A DNA stretch of 64,000 bases from Spirochaetota bacterium. Its GTDB lineage: Bacteria; Spirochaetota; UBA12135; COTS27; JAFLEE01. The notes under the pieces are model-generated. The model was given only the letters and a program-made list of their open reading frames with translations, searched no databases and was not told the DNA's origin. The position numbers and the translations under genes are program-made. Within the stretch, counting starts at the first letter, position 1; each line of letters begins with the position of its first letter. The stretch covers positions 98,195-162,194 of the forward strand of contig JAFLEE010000002.1 of NCBI GenBank assembly GCA_017302015.1. Direction: 5' to 3'. This document shows, piece after piece, positions 8,100 to 16,585 of the stretch.

Positions 8100-8777
8100 G
8101 TGGAAGAAGCGCTCCGGGCCCGCCTGGGCGAGGCCCGCTCGGTCCTCATCCTCGCCGACGGCGCCTGGGACGACCCGGCCTGGATGCGGGGCCTCGCCGC
8201 CGGGGCCGATCTCGTGCTGGCCGCCGATGGCGCGGCCAATGCCTGCAGGCTCCACGGCCTCGCGCCCCACGCCATCGTCGGCGACCTCGATTCGGTGACC
8301 CCCGAGACGCTCGCGTTCTTCGGGGAACGGAGCCTCCTCCACCGGGAGCCCGACCAGGACGCCTTCGACCTCGAGAAATGCCTGGGGCTCGTGCTGGCCC
8401 ACGCGCCCGAGGGCACGCCGGTGAAGATCGCCGGGGCCTTCGGGGGTCGCCTCGACCACACCCTGGCCAACCTGATGCTCCTCTCCCGCTATCCGTCCCT
8501 CGACTTCTCGATGGAGGACGCTCGGCAGCGCTTCTTCTTCGTTTCTCCCAAAAAATCCGCGGCGAAGAACCGCCTCCGGGCGCCCATCGGCACCCCGGTC
8601 TCGCTCCTGCCCTTCGGGGTCGTGCTCGGGGTGGAGGCGCGCGGCCTGCGCTACCCCGTCCGCGGACTGCGGATGGAACCGGACGGGCTCCTGGGGTCCT
8701 CCAATGAGATGGCGGAGACCGAAGCGGAAATCAGCCTCGAATCGGGGCTTCTCGCGCTGGTGGTCCAGGCGCCCTGA
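8100..8777 (+). CDS. thiN: Thiamine pyrophosphokinase
   Basis: This 225-residue enzyme transfers pyrophosphate from ATP to thiamine to give thiamine diphosphate. The TPK signatures are present in order: ADGAANACRLHGLAPHAIVGD (residues ~41-62, including the GDLDS metal site), QDAFDLEKCL (~84-93) and GGRLDHTLANL (~118-128). The C-terminal half is the beta-sandwich thiamine-binding domain. The start is GTG 8100, 1 nt after the polA stop, so it is the third gene of the promoter at 4293. It ends 3 bp from the convergent M16 peptidase gene. Its product cofactor is needed by the transketolase encoded at 42890. Confidence 0.88.
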   Translation: MEEALRARLGEARSVLILADGAWDDPAWMRGLAAGADLVLAADGAANACRLHGLAPHAIVGDLDSVTPETLAFFGERSLLHREPDQDAFDLEKCLGLVLAHAPEGTPVKIAGAFGGRLDHTLANLMLLSRYPSLDFSMEDARQRFFFVSPKKSAAKNRLRAPIGTPVSLLPFGVVLGVEARGLRYPVRGLRMEPDGLLGSSNEMAETEAEISLESGLLALVVQAP

Positions 8778-8780
8778 GGG

Positions 8781-11627
8781 CTATTTCTCGGGGACGAGGA
8801 CGTGGACGAGGAAGCGGTCGTCGGCGAGGTACTTCTTCGCCACCGCCTGCACGTCGGCCGCCGTCACTTTCGCCAGGGCGTCGAGGTTCTTTTCCCGCGC
8901 GGCGTACCCCTGCCCGATGAGTTCGAGGAGGGTCTCCTCGAACGCCTGGTTCTCGAGCTGCTCGGCGGATTGGATCTCGGCGCCGAGCACGCTCACCCGA
9001 GCGCGCCGGAGTTCCTCGGCGGACAGGGGTTTCTCGGCCAGGCGCTTCGTCTCCTTCCGGAAGGCCTCGACGGCCCACGGGGCCTCGCCCCGGGCTTCGT
9101 AGCGGAGGCCGGCATAGAAGACCATGGCGCCGTAGAGGGAATTGCCGTCGTAGAAGCTCCCCAATTGATAGGCGCGGCCGCCGACCTCTTTTCCATCGAC
9201 GTCGAAGGGGGCGCTGCGCAATTTGAAGAGCGGCCCCCCCATGCCCGAGAGGTAGCCGTTGGCCACCTTGAGGGCGGGGGCCTCTTTCGACCGGGAATCG
9301 GGAACCCGCCACGCCATGCGGAAATACGCCTGCCGTGAACCGGGAAGCACATCTTTCAGGATGTCTTGGGTGCCGCCGTAATGGACGGGGGCCAGCTTCG
9401 TCGCGGGGACGGGGAGAGCCGGCGTTGCCGGGATCTGTTCGAGCCAGGAGATGAAATGCTTCTGGAGTTCTTCTTTCGTCAGGTCGCCGTAGATCGCCAC
9501 CACCGTCTGGGCCGGGTTCATGAAGCGTGTCTTGAGGGCGGAAAGGTCGGGGATCTGGAGTTTGCGCACGGGGTCTTCATCGCCCTCTTCCATTTGGGCG
9601 AGGGGAGACCCGGCGAAGAATTTCTTGCGGAAGAAGAGGCTCGACATCGACCAGGCGTTTTCGCGGCGGGCGAGGATCGAGAATAGGTGGGATTTTTTCT
9701 CGACCTCGAAGTCGGGCCCCTTCCACCCCGTATTCTGGGCCACGGCCGCGAAGAGGTCGGCGCCCTCGGCGAGGCGGTCCCTCAGGAAATGCATGCGGTA
9801 GCCCACGGAGGCCTTGCCGCCGAAGGGAGAGAGGTCGACCCCGGCGAGGCGGAGCCTCCGCACGAAGTCGGCCTTGGGATAGCGGTCGGTGCCGGCGGTG
9901 AAAAGCCGGGTGAGGAGGGCGAAGGACCCATTGGCGGGATCCCCGTTTTCGAAGACCAGGCCGCCCCGGCTGGCCCAGATCGCGTGCACCACGGGGAGGC
10001 GGGCCTCCCGGCGGTAGAGGAGCGTCAGGCCGTTGCCGAGGACGAGGCGCTCGGTCGGGTGGATCTCGTCGACGGCGGCAGCGGTCCGGGGCAGGGAGGC
10101 GAGCACTTTCTGGATCGGCACCGCGGCGCCCTCGGTGCCCGGGATCTCGGGGCGGGGAGCGGGCGGGAGGGGCTGGACCACGGCATCCGCGAGGTCTTTC
10201 TCGGTCTTGGAATCGGGGTAGAGTATTCCGGCCTGGGCGATGGCATGGGGCAGGAGGAGGGCACGGCGGAAGGTCTTCCCCTGGAGCCACGTCTTCGCCA
10301 CGCGCACCACTTCGGCCTTGGTCACCTGCTGCACCCCGCGCACGTAGAGGCTATCGTAATTGAGGCCCCCCGTGACCATGACCGAGGCGGCGAGGCTGCG
10401 GGCGAGGCCCATGGAGGTTTCGCGGCCCTGGACGAAGGAGGAAAGGACTTCGCGCTTCACGCTCTCGAGGCGGTACTCGTCGATCTGCCCCGCGGCGATC
10501 TCGGCGAGGGCCTCGAGGATCTTCTTTTCGACGAGGTCGATGCGCTCGCGCACGGCGGCGGGCTTGTCGAGGATCGGCAGGGCGAAACCGATCTCGAAGA
10601 GGCCGGTATCCTCGGGCGTCCAGGAGGAGGCGGAGATGCTCTCGACGAGGCCCAACTCTTCTTTGATGCGGTCGTGGAGGATGCTCCCCTTGCCGCTGGC
10701 GAGGACGGAGGAGAGCACGTCGAGGGGATACATATCGGGATGGCGCAGGTCGACGCTGCGCCAGAGGAGGCTGACGCGGGTGAAGGTGGCCTTCGGGTGG
10801 GAGAACTCGGCGCGCAGCGGGGTGAAGGGGGCTTCGGCGGCGAAACGGAGATCCTTAAGGGGGCGCGCCGGGTGCCCGCCGAAGAGGGCTTCGATCTTCT
10901 TGAGCACCTCGGCGGTGTCGAAATTTCCCACGACGCCCAGCACCATATTGTTGGGCACGTAGCGGGCGCGGTAATAGGCCAGGAGTTCCTCGCGCGTGAG
11001 GCGCGAGAAGCGTTCCTTGAAGCCGATGACGGGGTACTGGTAGGGGAGTTTCTCGAAGACGACCCGGGAGAGGAATTCGTTGAAGGCGCTGTCGGGCTGG
11101 TCGAGGCGCATGTCCATCTCGCTCTGGATGGAGCCCATCTCGTTCTTCACGTCGGCCTCGGGAAAGAGCGGGCGCAGCACGAGGTCTTCGATGCAATCGA
11201 GGGCCTGGAGGGTGAACTCGGAGAGCACGGTGAAATGGTAGGCGGTGTGGTCCTGGGTGGTGTAGGCGTTGACGTTCGCCCCCCCGTAGCTCTCGATCTC
11301 TGCGCTGAACTGGTCCTTCTTGGGCCGCCGCTGGCTGCCGAGGAACATGGAATGCTCGAAGAAGTGGGAGAGGCCGTAGCCGTAATAGCCCTCTTCGTGG
11401 ATGGACCCGGTCTTCACCCGCAGGTGCACGGCGGTGACCCTCACGGAGGGGTCGCGCTTGAGCACCACGGTGAAACCGTTGGGCAGCACCACTTGCAGGG
11501 CGTTGGCGGTGAGGCGGGCGAGATCGATGGAGGCGGGCGCGCCGGGGCCCGCCGCTTCAGCGCTGGAGTAAAGAAGGGCGGTCATGAGGATTGCATACCC
11601 CTTACGGAACATTGGGAACGGGACCAT
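8781..11627 (-). CDS. M16-family zinc peptidase, secreted, double-length
   Basis: This 948-residue protein has an N-terminal hydrophobic export signal (FRKGYAILMTALLYSSAEA) and two tandem M16 modules, about 35-490 and 530-948. The first module holds the inverted zinc motif HFFEH (residues 88-92) and the downstream Glu171 ligand in QSEMDM. The second module lacks HxxEH and should be the non-catalytic half of the clamshell. Such proteins degrade peptides in the periplasm or at the outer membrane. ATG 11627 lacks a clear ribosome site, and 11612 or 11585 are possible alternative starts. It lies 45 bp downstream of the Kdo transferase gene on the same strand. Confidence 0.88.
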   Translation of the reverse strand: MVPFPMFRKGYAILMTALLYSSAEAAGPGAPASIDLARLTANALQVVLPNGFTVVLKRDPSVRVTAVHLRVKTGSIHEEGYYGYGLSHFFEHSMFLGSQRRPKKDQFSAEIESYGGANVNAYTTQDHTAYHFTVLSEFTLQALDCIEDLVLRPLFPEADVKNEMGSIQSEMDMRLDQPDSAFNEFLSRVVFEKLPYQYPVIGFKERFSRLTREELLAYYRARYVPNNMVLGVVGNFDTAEVLKKIEALFGGHPARPLKDLRFAAEAPFTPLRAEFSHPKATFTRVSLLWRSVDLRHPDMYPLDVLSSVLASGKGSILHDRIKEELGLVESISASSWTPEDTGLFEIGFALPILDKPAAVRERIDLVEKKILEALAEIAAGQIDEYRLESVKREVLSSFVQGRETSMGLARSLAASVMVTGGLNYDSLYVRGVQQVTKAEVVRVAKTWLQGKTFRRALLLPHAIAQAGILYPDSKTEKDLADAVVQPLPPAPRPEIPGTEGAAVPIQKVLASLPRTAAAVDEIHPTERLVLGNGLTLLYRREARLPVVHAIWASRGGLVFENGDPANGSFALLTRLFTAGTDRYPKADFVRRLRLAGVDLSPFGGKASVGYRMHFLRDRLAEGADLFAAVAQNTGWKGPDFEVEKKSHLFSILARRENAWSMSSLFFRKKFFAGSPLAQMEEGDEDPVRKLQIPDLSALKTRFMNPAQTVVAIYGDLTKEELQKHFISWLEQIPATPALPVPATKLAPVHYGGTQDILKDVLPGSRQAYFRMAWRVPDSRSKEAPALKVANGYLSGMGGPLFKLRSAPFDVDGKEVGGRAYQLGSFYDGNSLYGAMVFYAGLRYEARGEAPWAVEAFRKETKRLAEKPLSAEELRRARVSVLGAEIQSAEQLENQAFEETLLELIGQGYAAREKNLDALAKVTAADVQAVAKKYLADDRFLVHVLVPEK

Positions 11628-11672
11628 GAAATGAGTGCTTTCAGGTGAATATCGTCAGCGGGGGGGGCAAAA

Positions 11673-12914
11673 TCAAGGGAAGAGGAGGCCTTTGAACCGC
11701 GCGACGTCGAATTCGAGCCCGAGGAGGAGTTCGCGCCCCTTCGCGCCGAGGCGAAGGCGCGCCCCGGCGTCTTCGAGGAGCGCGCCGAGCGTCTCGGCCA
11801 GGAAGTCCGGGGAGACCCGGCGCACCCCGCCCTCGGCCTCGAAACGGGGGGTGAGATCGGGGAAGGAACGCATGTGCGCGCCATAAAGCACGGCCTTTCC
11901 GTGGGCGAGGGGCTCGAGGAAATTATGCCCCCCCTGGCTCGGGCGGAACGTATCGCCGATGAGCACGAGATCGGCCCGGGCGTAGAAAAAATGCGTGAGG
12001 CCCATGCGGTCGACGATGAGGATCTCGACTCGGGGAGGGATAGACGCGCCCGTCTCGAGGCCGGAGTACAGGCGGACCTCCCGCTCGCCGCCGAATTGCC
12101 GCGCCAGTTCCGCGGCGCGCTCCGGGTGGCGGGGGATGAGCACCAGGAGCGTCGTGTTCCATCGATGGGCGAGGGCATCGACGCAGAGCCGCTCCTCGGG
12201 CGCATGGGAGGAGCCGAAGACCACCACTTTCTTCGGGGGGAACACGGGCCCGTCGACGGGCGCAGGAACGGCCATGCGGTATTTGAGATTTCCCGAGCAG
12301 GCGACCCGGTCCCGCAGGGAGGGCCAGCGCGAAAAGGCCTGGACCGTCTGGGCATCCGGCGCCAGCAGGTGATCCACGTCGTAAAGGAAGGCCGCGAGGA
12401 AAGGGAAACGGCGAAGCCACGCCAGATCGCGGGGTTTGAGGGACGCGTTGACCAGGGCCGTGCGGGTCTTGCCCCGGCGCGCCAGGGAGAGCAGGCCCGG
12501 CCAGAGATCGTGCTCGATGATGAGGAGCCGCTTCGGGGAGACCGCCCGATAGAAGGCGCCCATGAAAGGGAGAAAATCGAGGGGAAACCAGGCGATCTGG
12601 ATGCGCGGGTCGATGGCGCCGTCTTTTTGGTACAAGCGGCGCAGCGTTTCCATCCCCGTATCGGACTGGGTGGTCACCAGGGCCCGCTCGAAGGGAGCGA
12701 GTCCCAGGAGCGTCTTGGAGAGGACGGCTTCCCCCCCCGAGACCGCGTGGATCCAGAGGTCGGCCTGGCCGGGGCGAACCCAACCCAGTTTCCCGCGGGC
12801 GCGCAGGCGCCTTCGGGGGTCGCGGGAGAGGAGATCGGGAAGCCTGGCGAGGACGAGCCACGGATAGGCGAGGGCAAAGAGCGCGTGGTAGAATAACAGA
12901 AGCACGGTTCGCAT
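11673..12914 (-). CDS. waaA: Kdo transferase (3-deoxy-D-manno-octulosonic acid transferase)
   Basis: This 413-residue GT30-family enzyme transfers Kdo from CMP-Kdo to the lipid A precursor at the inner membrane. An N-terminal membrane anchor (TVLLLFYHALFALAYPWLVL) is followed by AVSGGEAVLSK, which contains the catalytic Glu, and by IEHDLWPGLL. The C-terminal nucleotide-sugar domain has PRHPERAAELA, RMGLTHFFYARADLVLIGD and GGHNFLEP. The start at 12914 is preferred to an upstream in-frame codon because the membrane anchor begins there. It is divergent from the ATP-grasp gene with only 47 bp between. Together with kdsB at 55903 it shows that the organism makes Kdo-containing LPS. Confidence 0.88.
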   Translation of the reverse strand: MRTVLLLFYHALFALAYPWLVLARLPDLLSRDPRRRLRARGKLGWVRPGQADLWIHAVSGGEAVLSKTLLGLAPFERALVTTQSDTGMETLRRLYQKDGAIDPRIQIAWFPLDFLPFMGAFYRAVSPKRLLIIEHDLWPGLLSLARRGKTRTALVNASLKPRDLAWLRRFPFLAAFLYDVDHLLAPDAQTVQAFSRWPSLRDRVACSGNLKYRMAVPAPVDGPVFPPKKVVVFGSSHAPEERLCVDALAHRWNTTLLVLIPRHPERAAELARQFGGEREVRLYSGLETGASIPPRVEILIVDRMGLTHFFYARADLVLIGDTFRPSQGGHNFLEPLAHGKAVLYGAHMRSFPDLTPRFEAEGGVRRVSPDFLAETLGALLEDAGARLRLGAKGRELLLGLEFDVARFKGLLFP

Positions 12915-12961
12915 GGGGTTCGCGGAAGCCCAATGATGCCCTGTTTCCACGGGGGACGGAA

Positions 12962-14164
12962 TTGAAAGCACGATCGCTTCTCGTCATCGGCGCCGGGCGC
13001 ATGCAGGTGCCCGTCGTGGAGGCCGCCAAGGCCATGGGCCTGGTCGTCCTCGTCATGGACCGCAACCCCGAGGCCCCGGCCATGGCCCTCGCCGACCACC
13101 GGATCATGGCCGACATCGCCGACCTCCCGGCCGCCGTCGCCGCCACCGAAGCCTTCGCCGAGGCCCATTTCATCCCCGATGCCGCCCTCACCGTCGGCAC
13201 CGATTTCCCCACCACCAGCGCGGCCATCGCCGAACGCTTCCATCTCCCCGGCATCTCCATGGATACCGCCCGCAGCGCGAAGGACAAGCTCCTCATGCGC
13301 GAGCGCTTCGCCTCCCACCATTGCAGCCAGCCCCGCTTCACGGGCGTGCTGTCGGAGGGCGACCTGGCCCGGGCCGTGGACGAGGTCGGGTTCCCCATGG
13401 TGGTCAAGCCCACCGACAGCATGGGCGCCCGCGGCGTGCGGCGGGTCGATGACCTCCCCACGCTCAAGGCCGCCTGGCTCGACGCCAAGGCCTTCTCCCC
13501 CACGGGTCGCGTCATCGCCGAAACCTTCATCCCGGGGGAGGAACTCTCCCTCGACGCCGTGGTCTGGAAGGGCGAGATCAAGATCCGCGGCGTCGCCGAC
13601 CGGATCATCGAGCGCCCCCCCTATTTCGTCGAGACGGGCCACGTCCTCCCCAGCCGCCTCCCCCCCGAGGTCCTTCGCCAGGCCTGTTCGGTCTTCGAAG
13701 CCGGCATCCGCGCCCTGGGGATCGAGACCGGCTGGGCCAAGGGCGATATCCGCGTGAATCCTTCGGGCGCCTTCATCGGCGAGATCGCGGCCCGGCTCTC
13801 CGGCGGCTTCATGTCGGGCTACACCTATCCCTACGCCACCGGCGTGAACCTGCTCGAGGGCGCCATCCGCATCGCCCTCGGCGAAGACCCCGGACCTCTC
13901 GCGCCCCGCTGGAACCATACCTCCATCGAGAAGGCCGTCCTCGCCCCGCCGGGGCGCATCCGTTCCATCTCCGGGGTCGAAGAGGCCCGCGCTCTGCCCG
14001 GGGTGCGCCAAGTGTTCATCAATTGGAAGGCCGGCGACCTCATCCAGGCGCCGCGCAATAACGTCGAGAAGGGCGGGAACGTAATCGCGACGGGCGAGAC
14101 CTATGAAGAAGCCCTCGCCCGGGTCGATGCCGCCCTCGCCGCCATCCGCATCGAAAGGGAGTGA
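12962..14164 (+). CDS. ATP-grasp ligase of unknown substrate
   Basis: This 400-residue protein has a Rossmann-like pre-ATP-grasp domain (LLVIGAGRMQVPVVEAAKAM), then an ATP-grasp fold like that of carbamoyl-phosphate synthetase and biotin carboxylase. Visible elements are SAKDKLLMRERF, the lysine strand FPMVVKPTDSMGARGVRRV, and the metal-binding IRVNPSGAFIGEIAARLSGG. Such enzymes join a carboxylate to an amine or thiol through an acyl-phosphate. The substrate cannot be told. The start appears to be TTG 12962, since no ATG precedes the Rossmann strand. It heads a run of four genes spaced by 0-7 bp, and its stop is 2 nt before the next start. Confidence 0.8.
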   Translation: MKARSLLVIGAGRMQVPVVEAAKAMGLVVLVMDRNPEAPAMALADHRIMADIADLPAAVAATEAFAEAHFIPDAALTVGTDFPTTSAAIAERFHLPGISMDTARSAKDKLLMRERFASHHCSQPRFTGVLSEGDLARAVDEVGFPMVVKPTDSMGARGVRRVDDLPTLKAAWLDAKAFSPTGRVIAETFIPGEELSLDAVVWKGEIKIRGVADRIIERPPYFVETGHVLPSRLPPEVLRQACSVFEAGIRALGIETGWAKGDIRVNPSGAFIGEIAARLSGGFMSGYTYPYATGVNLLEGAIRIALGEDPGPLAPRWNHTSIEKAVLAPPGRIRSISGVEEARALPGVRQVFINWKAGDLIQAPRNNVEKGGNVIATGETYEEALARVDAALAAIRIERE

Positions 14165-14166
14165 CC

Positions 14167-15225
14167 ATGCGACGCCTCATCCACGCCCCCCTATCCCTCG
14201 GGAAGCTCCTCACGGCCCTGCTCGTCGTCGCGTTCTTCATCGTCCTCCTGCAATTGGCCGTCTTCAATTTCCTCCAGAGCCTCTTCTGGATCGTGCGCGA
14301 GCGGCGCGACCCCGATATGCTCGCCTCCGGTCTCTTCATCCTCCGCCACGCCTGGCCGCTGTCGGCCATGGTGGTGCTCCTCTCCGCGGCGCTGGCCCTG
14401 ATCCTGCGCGCCCCCCTCGGCGACGGCGTGCGCCAAGCGGCCATCTGGGGGTTCTACGCGGCCATGAGCCTGGTCGGGGTGGCCGCGTCCATCCTCTTCT
14501 TCACCGCGCTGCTGGGCAACGACAACCATGCGGCGACCCTGTGGAACCCGTCGACCTTCGACCAGTGGAGCCTGCTCGTGCGCACGCCGTGGGTCCTCTT
14601 CGGCCTCGTCGTCTTCCTGGCCGCCGGGGTGATCGTGCTGCGCGCCTTTTGGGAATGGGCCGTGCCCGCCTTCCTCGAGACCTTCTACCACGTGCGCCTG
14701 GCCGAGGCGCCGGCTAAAGGCTCCAAGAACGCGGTCTCCGGCGACGATTTCCTCGAGCAGTACAAGAACCTCATCGCCCAGGCCGCCCGCGACCACCGGC
14801 CCCTGGGCCTCATGGGCATCCGCATCGCCAATGACCTCGAACTCATCCAGAAGCACGGCAAGGAGAATTACGGCCGGGTCATGGCGGAACTCCAACGCTT
14901 CGCGCGGCAGATCGCGCGCCGGGGCGAGTTCCAACTCCTCTACCGCGGCCACGTGGTGCTCTCGGTGCTCCTGGCCGACGAGCACGAGGCCACCCTGGGC
15001 GCCCGGCGCTTCGACCAGACCCTCGGGCCCATGCTGGCCCAGCGCTTCCCCGATTTCGGCCTGCATTTGGCCGTGGGGGTGAGCGGCTACCGCTTCGCGG
15101 CCCCGGTGCGGGACGAGGCCGAGCTCGCCCGCCTGGCGGAGACCCTGTTCTGGGACGCTACCGACCAGGCGAGCCGCGCGGTGGAGAGCGCCGCCATCCC
15201 CGTCGTCTACCGGAAGGTGGAGTAG
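14167..15225 (+). CDS. Four-helix membrane protein with degenerate GGDEF-like domain
   Basis: This 352-residue protein has four hydrophobic helices (about residues 12-40, 60-80, 90-115 and 135-160). A cytoplasmic domain follows (about 185-350) whose pattern follows the GGDEF nucleotidyl-cyclase fold: LGLMGIRIANDLELIQKHG, then LLYRGHVVLSVLL where GGDEF would stand, and FGLHLAVGVSGYRF for the last strand region. The signature loop and metal residues are missing, so cyclase activity is unlikely; a sensory or scaffolding role is inferred. ATG 14167 is preferred to GTG 14161 because AGGGAG at 14156-14161 gives proper spacing. It sits between the ATP-grasp and TPR genes and is probably co-expressed. 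Confidence 0.7.
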   Translation: MRRLIHAPLSLGKLLTALLVVAFFIVLLQLAVFNFLQSLFWIVRERRDPDMLASGLFILRHAWPLSAMVVLLSAALALILRAPLGDGVRQAAIWGFYAAMSLVGVAASILFFTALLGNDNHAATLWNPSTFDQWSLLVRTPWVLFGLVVFLAAGVIVLRAFWEWAVPAFLETFYHVRLAEAPAKGSKNAVSGDDFLEQYKNLIAQAARDHRPLGLMGIRIANDLELIQKHGKENYGRVMAELQRFARQIARRGEFQLLYRGHVVLSVLLADEHEATLGARRFDQTLGPMLAQRFPDFGLHLAVGVSGYRFAAPVRDEAELARLAETLFWDATDQASRAVESAAIPVVYRKVE

Positions 15226-15232
15226 GCGGCCC

Positions 15233-16585
15233 ATGTTCCTCGTCATCCTCATCCTCGGGGTGGCCGGCCTGGTGGGCTGGTATTACCTCAACGAGAACGT
15301 CTTCTTCCCCCAGAAGATCGAGCGCCTCAAGCGCCACATGGAGGCCGAGCAATTCGACGAGGCCAATAAGCTCATCCAGACCCTCCCCGACAGCCGCAAG
15401 GAGGATCCCGAGATCCAGTGGTACTGCTACCAGATCCAATTCCACCAGGGGCAGTACTTCATGGCCCTCTTCCACCTGGGCGAGATCATCAAGCGCGGCC
15501 GCTTCACCGAGGCCATCACCGAACTGGATTGCCACCTGAAGATGGCGGCGCTCTACGAGGTCATGCAGAAGCCCAAGAAGGTGCTCGCCGAGTACGACGC
15601 CGTGCTCCAGCTCGACCCCGAGCATTACACCGCCAATTTCAAGATCGGCGAGAACCTCTACCAGATGAAGAATTACGGGGCCGCCCAGACCTACCTCGAG
15701 AAGGCCCTCGACCTCAAGAACGACAACCCCGTCATCAGCAAGTACCTCGGCGAGATCGGGCTGGTGAACCGGGATTGGGGCCGCGCCCTGGCCATGGCCG
15801 ACGCCTGCCTCGCCCTCGGCGAGCGCGACACCGAGGTCTACCTCATCCGCGCCAAGGCCAACCTCGCCCTGGAAAAGTACCCCGAGGCGGCCGACGACGC
15901 CGAGCAGGCCCGCGTCGACCCCGTGCACGGGGGCTTCGCCTGCCTGGTGAAGGCCATCTCGCTGACCCGCCAGGGGAAGACCCAAGAGGCCGAATCGCTC
16001 TTCGACCAGACGCTCAGCAAGTTCAACGAAACCTACCAGGATCTCGTGCTCGAGGCCCGCTACGAGCACGCCCTCATCCTCTCCAATCGCGGCCAGGTGA
16101 AGGACGCCCTGCGGCAACTCTACATCATCCGCAATAGCGGCATGCCTTGGAAGGACACCGCCCACCGCATCGGGGTCTTCTCCCAATTGGTCAATAGCAA
16201 GACCCTCTCCGACCTGCTCGAGGAGGAGATGGACCTCATCCTCAAGGACGAATTGGGCAAGGGCCTGGGCATCCAGGGCTATATCCCCGCCAAGATCCAG
16301 AACGTGGAGGACCGCTCGGCCTACGTGCTGGCGAAGAAGAACATCTCGGGGCAGAACGTGCGTTTCGGCCTCGCCATCGACCTGAGCATGCAGGAGACCC
16401 CCGCCCCGTTCTTCAAGGGCTTCGCCGATTTCCTGGAGAAGCAGGAGCTCTCCTCCGGCATGGTCTTCTCGCTCTTCGGGTTCGCCCCCGAATCCCTCGA
16501 GGCCCTGCCCAAGGCGAAATTCGAGATCAGCGTGCTCAACATGAAAGATTTCGAGAACCTCGTGAAGGGCGCCAAGAGCCTTTAG
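15233..16585 (+). CDS. Membrane-anchored TPR protein with C-terminal nuclease-like fold domain (paralogue 1)
   Basis: This 450-residue protein starts with one membrane helix (FLVILILGVAGLVGWYYL), which should place the rest in the cytoplasm. Residues ~20-320 are TPR units, for example YEVMQKPKKVLAEYDAVLQL and NYGAAQTYLEKALDLKND. The last ~120 residues (about 330-450) form an alpha/beta domain, NVRFGLAIDLSMQ ... GMVFSLFGFAPESLEAL ... KFEISVLNMKDFENLV. It corresponds segment by segment to the C-terminus of the protein at 41520-42875 and resembles a restriction-endonuclease (Mrr-like) core without obvious active-site residues. Its stop abuts the ATG of the Maf-like gene (TAGATG). Confidence 0.75.
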   Translation: MFLVILILGVAGLVGWYYLNENVFFPQKIERLKRHMEAEQFDEANKLIQTLPDSRKEDPEIQWYCYQIQFHQGQYFMALFHLGEIIKRGRFTEAITELDCHLKMAALYEVMQKPKKVLAEYDAVLQLDPEHYTANFKIGENLYQMKNYGAAQTYLEKALDLKNDNPVISKYLGEIGLVNRDWGRALAMADACLALGERDTEVYLIRAKANLALEKYPEAADDAEQARVDPVHGGFACLVKAISLTRQGKTQEAESLFDQTLSKFNETYQDLVLEARYEHALILSNRGQVKDALRQLYIIRNSGMPWKDTAHRIGVFSQLVNSKTLSDLLEEEMDLILKDELGKGLGIQGYIPAKIQNVEDRSAYVLAKKNISGQNVRFGLAIDLSMQETPAPFFKGFADFLEKQELSSGMVFSLFGFAPESLEALPKAKFEISVLNMKDFENLVKGAKSL

